Assembly (NCBI GenBank): GCA_016648135.1
Contig: JADDOH010000496.1
Coordinates: 275,159 to 339,158, forward strand
DNA length: 64,000 bases
Source: Agrypnia vestita
Lineage: Eukaryota; Arthropoda; Insecta; Trichoptera; Phryganeidae
Direction of reading: 5' to 3'
Position 1 is the first letter of the stretch, and each line of letters starts with the position of its first letter. The translations under genes and the position numbers were made by a program. Under the pieces are notes generated by a model. It was not told the origin of the DNA. It did not search any database and saw only the letters and a program-made list of their open reading frames with translations. This document shows positions 10,710 through 21,893 of this stretch, piece by piece.

Positions 10710-11415
10710 AATCACTTACTTATCATCACGCCGTTTCCCCTTGGGGGTAGGCAGAGAGGATAGAGCGCCACACTCTTCTGTCCTGACATACTCTCGCTTC
10801 ATCCACATTCATACATCTTCGCATGCAAACTCGCCGATTGTTGAGGCTTCTAACGGGACCATCTTCCAGTATCTGGTTAATCTGATCATGCCATGGTCAT
10901 GGTCTTCCGCGGTTGCCCTCTCATTCTGACGCCATCAACACTTGCATTATATATCTTTTTACCATTCTTTCCTCATGCCCAAACCATCTGAGCGACCCTT
11001 TTTTAATTCCATTACTTATGCTAAGATCAGTTTTACATTCATTCCTAATATCTTTATTCTTTACTCTATTATAAATGGATTTGCCACACATACGTCTCAG
11101 GGATCTCATCTCCACTGCGTTCAATCTACTTTCGTTCTTCTTCTGCCAGCTCCAGGCTCCACTTCCATACACCAGTGTTGGTACCAGAATTCCATTATGT
11201 ACCGCTAGTTTTGCCTCGGTAGACATATTTCTATTAGAAACTATTGCGTTCAAAGCACCGTTCACCCTATTCCCCGCAGTCACTCTCCTCACGATATCTT
11301 TCTCAACATTCATACATACTTCCCAAGTACACAAACTCATCTACTTGTTCCAAACATTCATTGCCTACTAGTATTTCACACGTTGTCTTACATTCTTCTT
11401 TCTCGTATACCATCA
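10710..11415 (-). mobile_element. Decayed non-LTR retrotransposon, RTE-like family A, C-terminal half
   Basis: Minus-strand frames encode the end of a reverse-transcriptase polyprotein. One segment (11303-11415) carries TKVMVYEKEE and EQVDEFVYLGS. The next (10921-11340) carries AVHNGILVPTLVYGSGAW, NAVEMRSLRRMCGKS and GSLRWFGHEERM. These words are typical of the post-catalytic region of this LINE family. The two parts are in different frames, so the copy is frameshifted, and it is 5'-truncated at an AAT-rich junction near 11415. The 3' end (10715-10800) holds the family's CGCCGTTTCCCC / GGTAGGCAGAGAGGAT words. Sister copies are at 28.1-29.05 kb and 48.4-48.9 kb. Clade assignment is by resemblance only. 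Confidence 0.75.
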
Positions 11416-11539
11416 CTTTTGTATTATTATTATTTTGTATTAGTATTTTTAGTAAAACATGGCAATGAGACATTTTTGCAAATATTAGGCTCATATATCT
11501 ATAAGATGTATATGTTATATTGATTGAAATCAATTAATA

Positions 11540-11800
11540 TAATATCTATTCCACAAGATTTTCATAATCCTTTTTAAAATGGTCGCCTTTTACTGGATGA
11601 AAGCTATGCACGCCCACTGAAATCCTTAAGCCGTGTTCGCACGCAACGCCGACGGGTAGGCGCCCAGGAACATAACTCACCGGCTGCCGCGCACTTTGAC
11701 ACAAGTCGCCATATTTTGGAATATTCATAAAGATAAACGGAATTTATGCCGCAATAAAGTGTTTCGCGCCGTCCCGTGCTTTTGGAGCATAGGAAAATGA
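11540..11800. other. GC-rich block, candidate conserved non-coding element
   Basis: About 250 bp with CGTTCGCACGCAACGCCGAC and GGAATATTCATAAAGATAA, then ATGCCGCAATAAAGTG near 11737-11755. The latter matches the GCAATAAA word found in other blocks. No protein similarity was seen in the minus frame 11546-11728. Confidence 0.33.
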
Positions 11801-11879
11801 CTATTTCGTATTAAAGGGGGCTCCTCTGTATCCCGAAACTTCCCCCATAGGCAACTAATACTACTTAGTCTTCTACTTC

Positions 11880-12125
11880 CTTGCACTGTCCAACTTATTG
11901 CCTAGGTCGGCTGTTGGGGTCGGCTCTTCTCGTTCTCAGGCTGTATCTTCTTCGGTTCTGGGTATCGCTTTCGTCCAGGCCGTTTCTCTGTAATATTTTG
12001 GAGCATTGAGTCATCCAGGAGTTCTTTGGTCTTGCTCCGGATTACAGTCGATAAAGCTCTATAGACATTGCCTGTTTCATTGTGAGGTCTGGTGGTCTCC
12101 GTCTTATGTACACGTACCATCTCAA
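11880..12125 (-). pseudogene. Orphan coding-like fragment, unidentified
   Basis: A minus-strand frame of 72 codons (11902-12120) includes KTKELLDDSMLQNITEKRPG and a basic, proline-rich end (GRKRYPEPKK). The composition is less AT-driven than neighbouring chance frames, which suggests an old transposon coding fragment, but I do not recognise the family. No start context, splice sites or partner exons were seen. Confidence 0.25.
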
Positions 12126-12879
12126 CTATTGTTCCTCCAGCTTACTGTTTACGTCCGTGACACCCGGGCTACCATGAATGCGTGAACTTTTATCCAACCT
12201 TTACTGCCGACCATCTAAACGTTCGCATTTCTGCTGTTTCGAGTTGTCTAGAGTAGGAGTTGCTAACAACTAACACCGCTAAGTGTTTGTCTAATTCCTT
12301 AAAGTACGTTTATTTTAAAATACAAATTTATTTTATGATGTAAACATCTTTGCTCTGGACAAAATTTAGCGTCAAGTCCAGTAGTCCAAAGTAAAGGTAC
12401 CAGTGCCTGCGTACCTTTGTATGTGTGTAAAGCATTAACGCGCATATCTACCGCTTACGCATCTGCTTACACACACAATCATATATCAAACATAATAGTT
12501 TCGTTGTCTGTCTGTACGTATGTCTCTCCGCAACTTCCTGTAACGTCAGTAATTTCATTCAAATTCACGGGTAATTAATCGAAATTACACGACTGGAAGT
12601 AGAGTGAGAACCTCAGATGCGCAAATACCAGGGCGGCACTCTAGCAACCCCGCTACCACCACCATTCCGTGCACCGTCAAAAATATACTATGCATACTAG
12701 GTCTTACCAAAGACGCGAACCATTGCATGCGTGATTTTTCACGAGTGTATGGCTAGTGCACAAATAAAACACGTGAAGTACATAGTACATAAAATTAATA
12801 AGAGCTCACATTAAAACATTTAACATTTTACACATTAGCTCCTATGAGTCCTGGCACTTAACACTTTTTTTTAAATATA

Positions 12880-13290
12880 ACCAATTAGACATGAACTTAA
12901 TTGGAGCACTATTCTGTAATCCGCAATATTTTAACTGGCTTGAATATTTCCCTAAAATATTCCACATGTCTCTGGTATACTCTCTCCTTTGTATCGCTTA
13001 GGGTCGCACTAGAAAACACTTGAGTACCCTACTCGCGCCGTTAGTCTGTGGTATTGCCCGCTGTCTGCTTCGCTTTTCTGTGTTTTTCACTTCTGTGGTT
13101 TCGCTTCTGTCAAAACAACAACTCAGTTGCGCCATATCATCGCTGCTTATATAGGGAGTGTTATTTCTCGAATGTTTTCTATCGATTTATGATCTCGCGA
13201 CAATACTTTATAATATAATGTCTTCTTTTGGAATCACTCCCATCCTTCACGTGACTTCGTATTAGAGAACTTTTCAAATCATTGTAACAA
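12880..13290 (-). mobile_element. Solo LTR-like sequence, minus orientation
   Basis: Read on the minus strand this has a promoter-like TATATAAG near 13150, then GTTGTTGTTTTGACAGAAGC, GAAACCACAGAA, AGACAGCGGGCAAT and GTGTTTTCTAGTGCGA. The same words in the same order occur on the plus strand at 15.32-15.48 kb, so these are two copies of one LTR family in opposite orientation. The minus-strand start is probably TGTTAC/TGATTTG-like DNA near 13290; exact ends and target duplication could not be fixed. No internal retrotransposon coding region was found. Confidence 0.55.
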
Positions 13291-14060
13291 TAATAATTAT
13301 ACAACAGACAGTGTCGCAATAGAGTTTAACAAAGTTTTTCGTTTATTTAACGAGTCATTAGATTTGTTTTCGACACGAAACCTTTGATTTGATTTCAATC
13401 TTTATAATCTAACTTTATGCGTAATTTAAAGGAATAAAGTTGCGATTAATGTTTACTTTAATATTACATACTTAAATTAAGGCATTTAAACGATATAATA
13501 CTAAATAATCGAATGTGGAGGCGTTCAGTTTGAGAAACTACATTTTAAATAAATATAAATTAATACACTATTTTGTATTCATTTATATTTATTTATATTC
13601 CACAACTTTTATTTGACACGCGTATTTATTTAAAATATTTAAAATATTCACTGCACATATTTAAAAATAATTGAAATATATTGTCGGTTTTTTTAAATAC
13701 ACGTATGAAAATACACTTCATATACATGGTGTCTCATCGCTAGTAGAAAACCACGATGAAGTTTTCTTCATGCAATTCTTTAAACTTTGGGTGAAATTTC
13801 GATAGTTACGGAGATAAACGATATACAAAAAAATTATTCGCTTGTTAATACATTGCAGAAAGTTGAAGCATATTTTTTGTAAGGTTTTTGTCAAATGATT
13901 TTACAATATTTCATATATGTTACTCTAGTGATATATTTCAACATTTTATAGAAAATAACTCAGAGATATTGAAAAAAATTATGTCACGTGTGTCCCCTTA
14001 ACTATCGATATTTTTCCAAAAGTGTAAAGAATATTTTCTATTCAAAATTTATTATTTTAT
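13291..14060. other. AT-rich unannotated stretch
   Basis: Nothing recognised apart from low-complexity ATTTATATTTATTTATA-type runs. Confidence 0.4.
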
Positions 14061-14241
14061 TAAAAAATAGAGATGTGAACACGGAATACATGTCACATCA
14101 ATATTCTTACTATTTTTAAGTTAAGCTAAATGCTTGTATTATGAAAATAGGACTAACTTGCTGGTCTGGTGTGAGATTCGAACCTGCGACCTTTGGATCA
14201 TGAGGCGAGAGTCCTAACCACAAGACCAACAAGCTACTCAA
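14061..14241 (-). mobile_element. tRNA-derived SINE, minus orientation
   Basis: Reversed, this begins with a tRNA-like head: an A-box-like region near 14215 and a B box GGTTCGAATC (14175-14184). A conserved body follows (CAAGTTAGTCCTATTTTCAT, AAATAGTAAGAATATTGATG, ATTCCGTGTTCACATCTC) and an A-rich end near 14061. The copy at 32.21-32.39 kb is the same SINE in plus orientation; partial copies are at 25.47, 32.96 and 49.5 kb. It is not a functional tRNA gene, since the acceptor stem does not pair. Confidence 0.75.
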
Positions 14242-14349
14242 CAAGCTAATTGAATATATGGAGAAGACTCCCGCGAAATTTTTGCTACTAGCTACGAGAC
14301 ATTTTTTATGTATTATGCAAACTAAATTAGTTTGTAATGATTGGTGTCT

Positions 14350-14392
14350 AGTATATATATATATATATATAGTCTAGTATCTATATATATAC
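14350..14392. repeat. TA microsatellite
   Basis: Two short (TA)n runs separated by GTCTAGTATC. Confidence 0.8.
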
Positions 14393-14399
14393 TTATGTG

Positions 14400-15120
14400 T
14401 GGTGTGTGCCGGTTTGTTTTTTCGAAACCCACAGTTCTAGATGCTTACCATGGCTACATTAGTTTTATTTTGTTTATTTATTTTTTAATATTGTACACAT
14501 TACGTAACATTACACTTCAAATATTACAAATAACAAAAGATTGTGGACATTAACAAGCATCCAATTAAATGAGAAACCACTTCTCGTGTTTAAATTGGTG
14601 GCAGTGTTATTGTAATACTTCATGGAATTTTAAAGTCTTACTGTAGTTATTTTTTTAAGTGGGTTCTTATTTTTGATTTTAATCTTGAATAATTCACTTC
14701 CACTTTTGATTCACCTGGAAGAACGTTGAATAATTTAACCCCTTAAATTTAATGTAGTGCTGGGCTATACTAGTACTAAAGCCGGGTACTGTATTGTTCC
14801 CAACCGGCCTTGGTCTGTCACCAAAACAGCTTCTTAGTAACGTATTATTTCTGAAGTATATTTTGTGGGCTTGGTGTCGAGCAAATTTTTGATTTATTTA
14901 AATAATTTAATTGATACGTTGAAAAGCTATGTTGTTGAAAATATTGAAAGCTTTTTCAGATCACTTTAATAACTAACTAGTCTTTGCACTCTTTTTCGGG
15001 CAGTATATTACATAAAATTTATAATAATACCATTGAAAATGTTATCTTATTTCTACAATTTGCTAAATTACAAAGATAGTAAATTGTAAGTATATCTATC
15101 ATTATCAGTTTCAAAATGGC
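14400..15120. other. AT-rich unannotated stretch
   Basis: No coding, RNA or repeat family recognised. The text near 14720-14880 (AACCCCTTAAATTTAATGTA, CTTAGTAACGTATTATTTCTG) may be an old LINE relic, but it could not be placed. Confidence 0.3.
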
Positions 15121-15129
15121 ATTCCCGTT

Positions 15130-15545
15130 TTCTCCTACTGACCTTAAGACTACTCCTACCAGCAAAGCGTATCCATTTTCTCGCATTTCGTCACGAGATT
15201 CTCAAATCGCGAAAACCTGCGCATAATCGAAGTTTTCCGAATAATCTAGATTTTGGAATAAACTAGAAATCAATAGGAAACGCGATTTCGGTCACAAATC
15301 TTCTAGAAGTCCAGGGCCTTATATAAATGCGCGGGACATGCGCGGTAAGTCGGTTGTTGTTTTGACAAAAGCGAAACCACAGAATCGAAGCCAAGGAAAG
15401 CGAAATAAACAGCGGGAAATATCATAAACTAAAGGAGCAATGAATTTTCTAGTGTGAATCTTAATGATATAAAATACGTGTAATAATATGCCAGACACAA
15501 GTGGAATATACAGTATATAGGTATGACATTTTATTATTTCTTTAT
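15130..15545 (+). mobile_element. Solo LTR-like sequence, plus orientation
   Basis: It is the plus-strand partner of the copy at 12.88-13.29 kb. The sequence shows a TATA box (TATATAAATGCGCGGG, ~15320), then GTTGTTGTTTTGACAAAAGC and GAAACCACAGAATCG, AACAGCGGGAAATATC and TTTTCTAGTGTGAATC. Upstream is a U3-like segment with TTCTAGAAG near 15300. The layout (U3, TATA, transcribed region) fits a retrotransposon LTR. No second LTR or coding interior is nearby, so it is probably a solo LTR. Confidence 0.55.
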
Positions 15546-15759
15546 GATCGCGCTATAAGGAAGACGCTAAGCATGAGCAGCTTCAATAAATATCTAATAA
15601 AAATAAACTATGTAAAGCAACATTATTTATGATCATGTACTTGTATATTAATATGAATTATAAACGAAGCAAGGGTTATAACATTATAATAAGCTTGGGC
15701 CTAACCTACACGTTACACTAGCTTACGTTAACTATCGTGTATAATATTTGCAGATTTCC

Positions 15760-15970
15760 TCCACAATGAAGTTCCGTCCCCGGCCGGCAGGATTAGCAAA
15801 AAGGGAGAGCATTATAGAGAGGGTTAGAGGGTAACAACTCTATTCCAGCCCACGGGGTGTTAATTATCCCCCTTAACCTTCACAGGCCGCAATAAATATC
15901 CCTTACCGCGCGTCACTTCCAGAGCGCGCTGTGTACCTTGCGCCTCGCTTAATGGGTTAAAAAAACACAA
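15760..15970. other. GC-rich block, candidate conserved non-coding element
   Basis: About 200 bp including TCCGTCCCCGGCCGGCAGG, GGCCGCAATAAATATCCC and CGCGCGTCACTTCC. It has no long open frame and no recognised repeat. The GCAATAAA word is shared with blocks at 11.75 and 57.43 kb. Confidence 0.35.
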
Positions 15971-16860
15971 ACACCTTTTAGTTGAAATACCGTAATGTAA
16001 AATTACTGCATGCTAAAAGTCTATAAAGATTTTTTCTGTTTGCTCGTGTATTTGTGGCTTTTTAAGTTAGTTTATGATTTCCTCAACACCGAAATAGTAA
16101 ATGATTTTTTTTTGTTTCTTTGGATTTTATAACTCACTTTTCTTAAAATATATTCTAAATTGCTGCAAAATTAATGTCAAAATAGCCCAAAAACCGGGTT
16201 TTTGAGGCCAATGCCTAGTTATCTTTCAAAATACTGGATAGGGCCCGAAAAACTCATTTTGCATTCAGGTATCATATTTAATATCTTTTGAGTTTAATAA
16301 TTGATAATTTAAATTGGATTTGGTGTAATAGTTTTGAAAACATTCTGTACTGACCGTAAGAATCAGACTTTTTTCTCTGGTTCCAATATTAAGAGAGTTA
16401 TGTTTTTTTATTTAAAAATATGCATCATTTTATTTATTTTTATATGTCGGATAAAGCAGAGAGGAAAAGGAAGGTGAACAAAGGACTTTTTCTCTAGGTC
16501 TAATATAAGAAATGTCTAAATGTAAAATTGACACTTAAATGGCGTCCTAGGACGTGTTTTCTTATATTAAAATAAAAACACAAATAGTAATTGATAAACA
16601 CACAATATTAAGAGAAGCATTATGTTCATCAGTTACTTGAAAGCTTTTTGAACGAACAAAAATACCTTTAATATTTTCAATGCTTAAATAGATGTGCAAT
16701 TGTAATATTATAATTCGGATGTAATCTTTCATTGATACTTTTTATTTACATCATGTGTCAACTTATATAGTCCATTTCATACTTAAGTATTTTTTACGAC
16801 ACACACACACACTCACATCTCGTACCGCACATAAAGTAATGTTTATTGGACGACAATGAG
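15971..16860. other. AT-rich unannotated stretch
   Basis: Nothing recognised except a short (AC)n run at about 16800-16812. Confidence 0.4.
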
Positions 16861-16869
16861 GAATATACG

Positions 16870-17345
16870 CGCTACAATACAAGTTACCACATCCCTAATC
16901 CGCTCGCATCTCGTACAGCTGATTGTAAGCTCTCAATCACGCCTGTCAACGGATGCGCCATGAAACGGCAACATTTCCTGGGGGATCCCCAGTTTCCATA
17001 AGTCTGGCAACCCTGCAGCGGTCCGTTTCCCGCCAGATCCGATAGGGCGCGCTGTTGCCGCTATCGCCGCCATGTTGGGGCTTTAGGGTTTCCGCTTCCC
17101 GTGCACCAAGGGGCCGGCCATCTTCAGACGGAAGTCGTAAATGGCTTCCGCAAGCTGTTAACTGCTAACGTCTTACTTAGAGCCAATGTGGAACTCTCCG
17201 CGGCGGAGATGCGAGCAGCTAAAACAGACCGGGGAACAAACAGTGCGAACCGCTTCCCTCGCTCCGCTCTCGCTGCGGCCGGCGGGACGGACGTTTTGTG
17301 AGGAGCTGTTCGCCGGCCCCATCGGGACGGGACCAGATGTCGACT
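16870..17345. other. GC-rich block with clustered GCCAT words
   Basis: The most GC-rich stretch in the left third. GCCAT, the core of the Pho/YY1 site, occurs at 16957, within GCCGCCATGTTG (17066-17077) and at 17117. The palindromic-like CTGGGGGATCCCCAG lies near 16978. Two overlapping plus-strand frames are present (17101-17301 and 17186-17506), neither with a recognisable domain. A Polycomb-type regulatory role is only a conjecture. Confidence 0.33.
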
Positions 17346-17995
17346 TGGATTTAATCCAGCGCTGTCAAATTATTTATGTATTTTCATCTTACAAACATAT
17401 AATAACATCCTTGTTTATAGGGTCAGCTTTACTATCGAGAAAAAACATTAATGCCAGACATAATCCTTACAATATCATGTTTCCTATAAAATCTTCAATT
17501 CAGTAGGTACCTTATAAATTAGTAATTCTCGATGACTGCATTCATTTTTTTTGGATATTACTGCCTTTGCTTTTACACCTTTTAAAAGACACTGCTATAT
17601 AACTTATATTATCGGAAATCCATCGCGTTCTTGGGTCAGACAATAGTTATATAACATCAGCAAGTTGTTGTGCAAAATTGTAAGCACATTGCAGGGGCTA
17701 TATAGTTGTAGAACGTAAGAAAGAGGAGACTAATACTACTATGGGCCGGTTTCATATCATATTAAACCATCAGAACATTAATTACACTAAAATACCACTC
17801 TTATTTGTTGGGTTAGGTTATTAGCAGGAGTGTGCATTAAGAGCATTAAAATATGACATTTACGTAAACGTATATTTTGAAAAAAAAACTAATTAAAATA
17901 TTTATATTGTAATATTTTTATTCCAATTATTATTTTATTCAAAAATGACGCATCATTTGTTCGCGTCTCTCCTAAGCCCTAGTATATATTTATGG
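17346..17995. other. AT-rich unannotated stretch
   Basis: Nothing recognised. Confidence 0.4.
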
Positions 17996-17999
17996 TCTC

Positions 18000-18195
18000 T
18001 GTTTGGCGGTTCACAGAGAGGCGGCCGTAGCAACATGCGTTTAGCTGCCGGTTCGGGTTTGCTGGCCAAGGGTATAAACCCAATCTCCACCGTTTAATTT
18101 CGTTTTTTTAGCCGTGAATTCTAACGAAATTACAGACTTTCCACGAAGTTACGGGGATAGACGGACAGACAACGAAATTATTATATGTGGTAATA
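18000..18195. mobile_element. Short GC-rich patch followed by a Helitron-type tail
   Basis: GGCGGTTCACAGAGAGGCGG (18003-18022) starts a GC patch. The section 18095-18190 (TTACGGGGATAGACGGACAG then ACGAAATTATTATATGT) matches the inner end of the short Helitrons at 25087-25385 and 52700-52785. Only the tail is recognisable, so this is a fragment. Confidence 0.4.
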
Positions 18196-19780
18196 TTCTG
18201 TCACATAAATAGTTTATTTCGACACTGCACGCGCCTGGTTATTAGTATGAGGACTAATTCGGATTCTAATTCTTCAGTACGTAATAGTTATTTCAATAGG
18301 AAACATTAAAAACCGATTTATTAATCTAAACATCAAAATATTTTAATAACTAGACGAACCGAGACAAACTCAATCCTACCAAAGTAGATTATTTTAAAAT
18401 ATTTGGGAATATTTGTCATTTTTTTATATATGTTTGTAATAATTTATTATTATACTAACTATAGTGTTTAACAACAAATAACGTGAGAAATATCCCAAAA
18501 TTGGAATCCAATTATCACCAACCTTTTAAAAGTATACCGAATCATTAAACATTCACTACTACATAAACATTATAAAGTTATCACTGTTAACTACTCCTGT
18601 ACGGAATCTCCACCACCGCACGCGAGTCGGGTATTAGGAAAGAAATTTCTTCCTTCCCAATCTCCGCCGATAATGATTGATAATATTCTGACACATATAT
18701 ATAATACACTATATAATTAACTAGGCAAACTAACTATAGCACAGCTGACAAATTGTACTTCCAATTTTTTCCTGGTATATCGAGTGCGGATTCAATCTTC
18801 AATTCTCCTGGCTTTGTCGAATCCGAAACAGATCGATCTGTCACTTTCCGAAGGCTAATGTGAACTGATTCTTCATCGGATTCGTATGCCACACGAAGAA
18901 GAATGTCGGTTCTCTTTCCAACTGTCAACTGGGCGGATTCTCAAAAGTTTGAATCCTGGCTAGCGGTCGGCGCAGAATACATGGGGTGCCAGATTCGACG
19001 AATCAAAAAATCATAGCGAGGCCCGCGCGCGGCGATCACGAAACACCCTAGCTTAAGAGAATAATGTACCAACCTGACAGTGATGACCATGAAGCCGGTA
19101 CGGTCAAAAAACAATAAATAGTGGTAAAAATTTAAAAATGTTTTAATTAAATTTTATTTTTTTAAAACAGATTTAAATGGGAATACCGCACAATCAGCGC
19201 AAGACAGGGACGAATGGAGGCGCCTTGTCGATGCAATGGGTCCCTGATTCGAATATGTCAAGGGGAAGAAAATGAGATGAGATGAGATGAAATTTAAATT
19301 GGCCCACCGTAAACAAGGGTTAAAGCTTAACACAATGATAGAATAACAACATTTTTCAAAAATAAAGTAACGTATAACACAGATATTCATGGACATGTTA
19401 CAAGAAATTCAAACTAAATAGGAATTCCACAAAGAAATAAAAAAAAGCATAAAACTCCAAACGACTAAAAAGGAATAAAATAATACACCATTCTTAAAAA
19501 AAGAGAATTATTATTATGTTCATGAAAAAATGCAGACTTGCAGCAAAGAAGAAAGAAAGTTACATAACAGAATAAAAAATATAATATAAATGGTAGGTGT
19601 ATAAAATTTAATGTAATGCATGGTTAATATGAATTAATAATGATAAATCATATTTTTACTCAATTAAGTAATATAAATAAAATTAAAGTAAATTGATAAA
19701 TAGTAAACTGCACACAAATTTTAAAACCTTCTAACAATAGACGTCACCAAATAGACATAAGAGAATGTGGCACAACTGTA
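18196..19780. other. AT-rich stretch with one mixed-composition patch
   Basis: A mixed patch at 18740-19060 contains GCGGATTC and GAATCCG words. The minus frame 18734-18928 has no recognisable domain. Another minus frame (19154-19396) is likewise unsupported. No repeat family was identified. Confidence 0.35.
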
Positions 19781-19784
19781 CACC

Positions 19785-20185
19785 TCAAACGTTTTCGTAC
19801 GGCGTACCGCGGGCGCCTTGGCCAATTCAATCCTTCCGCTTCCTGGAAGGTTCGAGGTTCGGACACTCGAGAAAGGGTTTAGCGGGAAAAACTGACGGCA
19901 TTATTTAACGAATAAACTCCGGCCACGCTCGGAACCGGATGTGACGTGGCGCTTACTGGCTTTCACGTGAAACACGAACGGTTTCCCTTTGATAAAAAGT
20001 GAGGGAAATTACAGCGCGGTATACACAAGTCACCGCCGAAAGAGCTCATCCATTATTCACCGCTCCGCGCCGGGCTCGCCAGCAGCGGGGCCACCTGTCA
20101 CATTCAGATACTTCCCCAACGACGAAGGTCATCATCGCTTATTTAACGGTAATGGTGATTGCCAATGAAACGATTGGTAAATAGT
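19785..20185. other. GC-rich block, candidate conserved non-coding element
   Basis: Roughly 400 bp with GGCGTACCGCGGGCGCC, GTTCGAGGTTCGGACACTCG and TCCGCGCCGGGCTCGCCAGC. No convincing frame or repeat similarity was recognised. Confidence 0.33.
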
Positions 20186-20534
20186 AATTATAAAAAATAC
20201 AAATCTAACAAACCTGTTGTAATAATAATAAATTTCTCCCTTCTATATTGATGGGCACAACACTACGTGTGAGATTCTTCTATATACTTGTCATTTCCTC
20301 TTGTCAATTAATGTGTAGTTAATCTCTAATTAAAAGCCACGTAAAACGTTGAAAGTTTTCTTTTATTTAATACTATATTTAACAAAACCATTTTGGTTTA
20401 TTTAACGATAACGGCTCGTTAGCAATATATCTTCCGACTGATTCATAAAATTAAAACTGCTAAAAAATAAATTGATGAGAGTGAATAATGATAAGCGCCA
20501 ATGAAACGATATAACCTTCAAGAAGTATTATATG

Positions 20535-20640
20535 TGACTCACAGAGACGAAGCTCTACGTATATGGTAAAGTAGGTATGGAAGTCTTTGGGTGTTTGGGG
20601 CGGGGAAGACATGGCTCACGACCTGTCATTTGTCTGACTT
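20535..20640 (+). repeat. Palindromic-MITE family member, single arm
   Basis: The words CACAGAGACGAAGCT, GGTAAAGTAGGTATGGAAGT and TTGGGTGTT match the left arm of the hairpin element at 31166-31330. A related arm lies at 39590-39690. Only one arm is clearly present here. Confidence 0.5.
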
Positions 20641-21030
20641 AAGACATTTTCTGTGATTAGAAAATGATTTTCCCTAAAATAGGTGTACAACGTCTAAATT
20701 ATGAAATTCACAATTTATTTTGTGAGTAAATACAATGTGAATTTACAGTGTAACCAAAATATGCATAAAATATATTTTAAAATAATTTTCTTCAAAAATT
20801 TGAAGAGCGCGAATATATTTCTCACTGCTCCTTCTTGACTTGGCCTTATAAAGCCAAAAGAAAATAAAAAAAAACACATTATTAAAAAAATTTAAATACG
20901 TCTAGTTATGTTATCCGCGTTCTAAATATCTTCATGTTTTTGCTACAATCATAACCTTCTAGATTAGTATTAAAAGAATTAATAAATTGAAATTACTTTG
21001 TATTAATCCACTATTTATTGAATAATCAAC
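20641..21030. other. AT-rich unannotated stretch
   Basis: Nothing recognised. Confidence 0.4.
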
Positions 21031-21062
21031 GTGTTTCAGGGCCACTAGCCCCTTCATCAAAA
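21031..21062 (-). repeat. CTGATGA-type stem-GAAAC motif, copy 3
   Basis: On the minus strand TTGATGA (21054-21060) is followed by a stem in which A pairs with T and GGG with CCC around a mismatch, then GAAAC (21033-21037). In this copy the base next to the core pairs, unlike the copies at 1497 and 44350. Confidence 0.45.
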
Positions 21063-21299
21063 TATATAATCAAAGTATACAAAAAATTTAATTTGAAGCA
21101 AAGACTTTAATAAAAATAAAAATAAAAATAAATGTATGGGAGTTTAATAACTAATCAGGAATTATTGTGAAAACAATTTAAAGGTTTACTTGCAAAAAGT
21201 AATCGATTATTTTTAAAATTTAATTTGCTATTAACGCTTTTTTTTTCATTTATCCTTTGTTTATATAATTTATGTACCCTTGTTAATATTCAAAGAATG

Positions 21300-21425
21300 G
21301 TTTGTTGATGTCCACATCAGCCTTCATAATGGACCCTGCAATGGGATCCGAAACGTCGGCCAGGAAGGTCGTAATAACACGGCATAATACCCCAGTAGAC
21401 ACAAACCAGAAGAAACAGTATGCAG
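21300..21425 (+). repeat. Dispersed repeat with GGATCCGAAACGTCGGCC, copy 4 of the stem-GAAAC family
   Basis: GGACCC (21331-21336) pairs with GGGATCC (21343-21349) with one bulged base, followed by GAAAC (21350-21354) and CGTCGGCCAGGAAGGTCGT plus ACACGGCATAATACCCCAG. The same downstream words recur at 40290-40335, so this is the 3' part of one dispersed repeat, probably a retroelement end. Confidence 0.5.
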
Positions 21426-21893
21426 GAATCTCGATAATGTTATTATTGTAATTACAATATTCACATGTAAACTGAAAACCAAAAATGATCGGCACAGATT
21501 CATCGCAAATCATAAACGGGGTCACAGAGAATTTGTGAGAAAAGTGCTCTCCGGAGAGCACTCCCAATAAATCCAAGTTTTTTCATATCACGATTAGCTC
21601 AGCAATGAGGAAAATGATGACGAGAGGGAGAGAAAGAGAGAGCCGTTCATGACAATTGTTAGTTTAAAAAAATATATACTATCGCTAACTTAATATTGAT
21701 ATATATTAGTTTTTCCTGTGTAGTTATTCTTTGCAAATTAAATTAAACACAAATTTTGAAGTCAAATTTGAAAATAATCTCTCACGGTAGGCACACGCAA
21801 AAGCAAGTTGCCAAAAAAATTTAATTACTCATATTTTGTAAAGTATAGTTTGTAGTATTCCCTGAAGAAAAAACGGTGTATCAAAAATATATT

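Noticed and set aside
14175..14235. tRNA gene on the minus strand
   Set aside because: Good B box but no pairing acceptor stem, and the same body and A-rich tail recur at 32.2 kb, so it is a SINE.
17101..17301. 66-codon frame in the 17-kb GC-rich block
   Set aside because: Overlaps another open frame and shows no domain; treated as part of a non-coding block.
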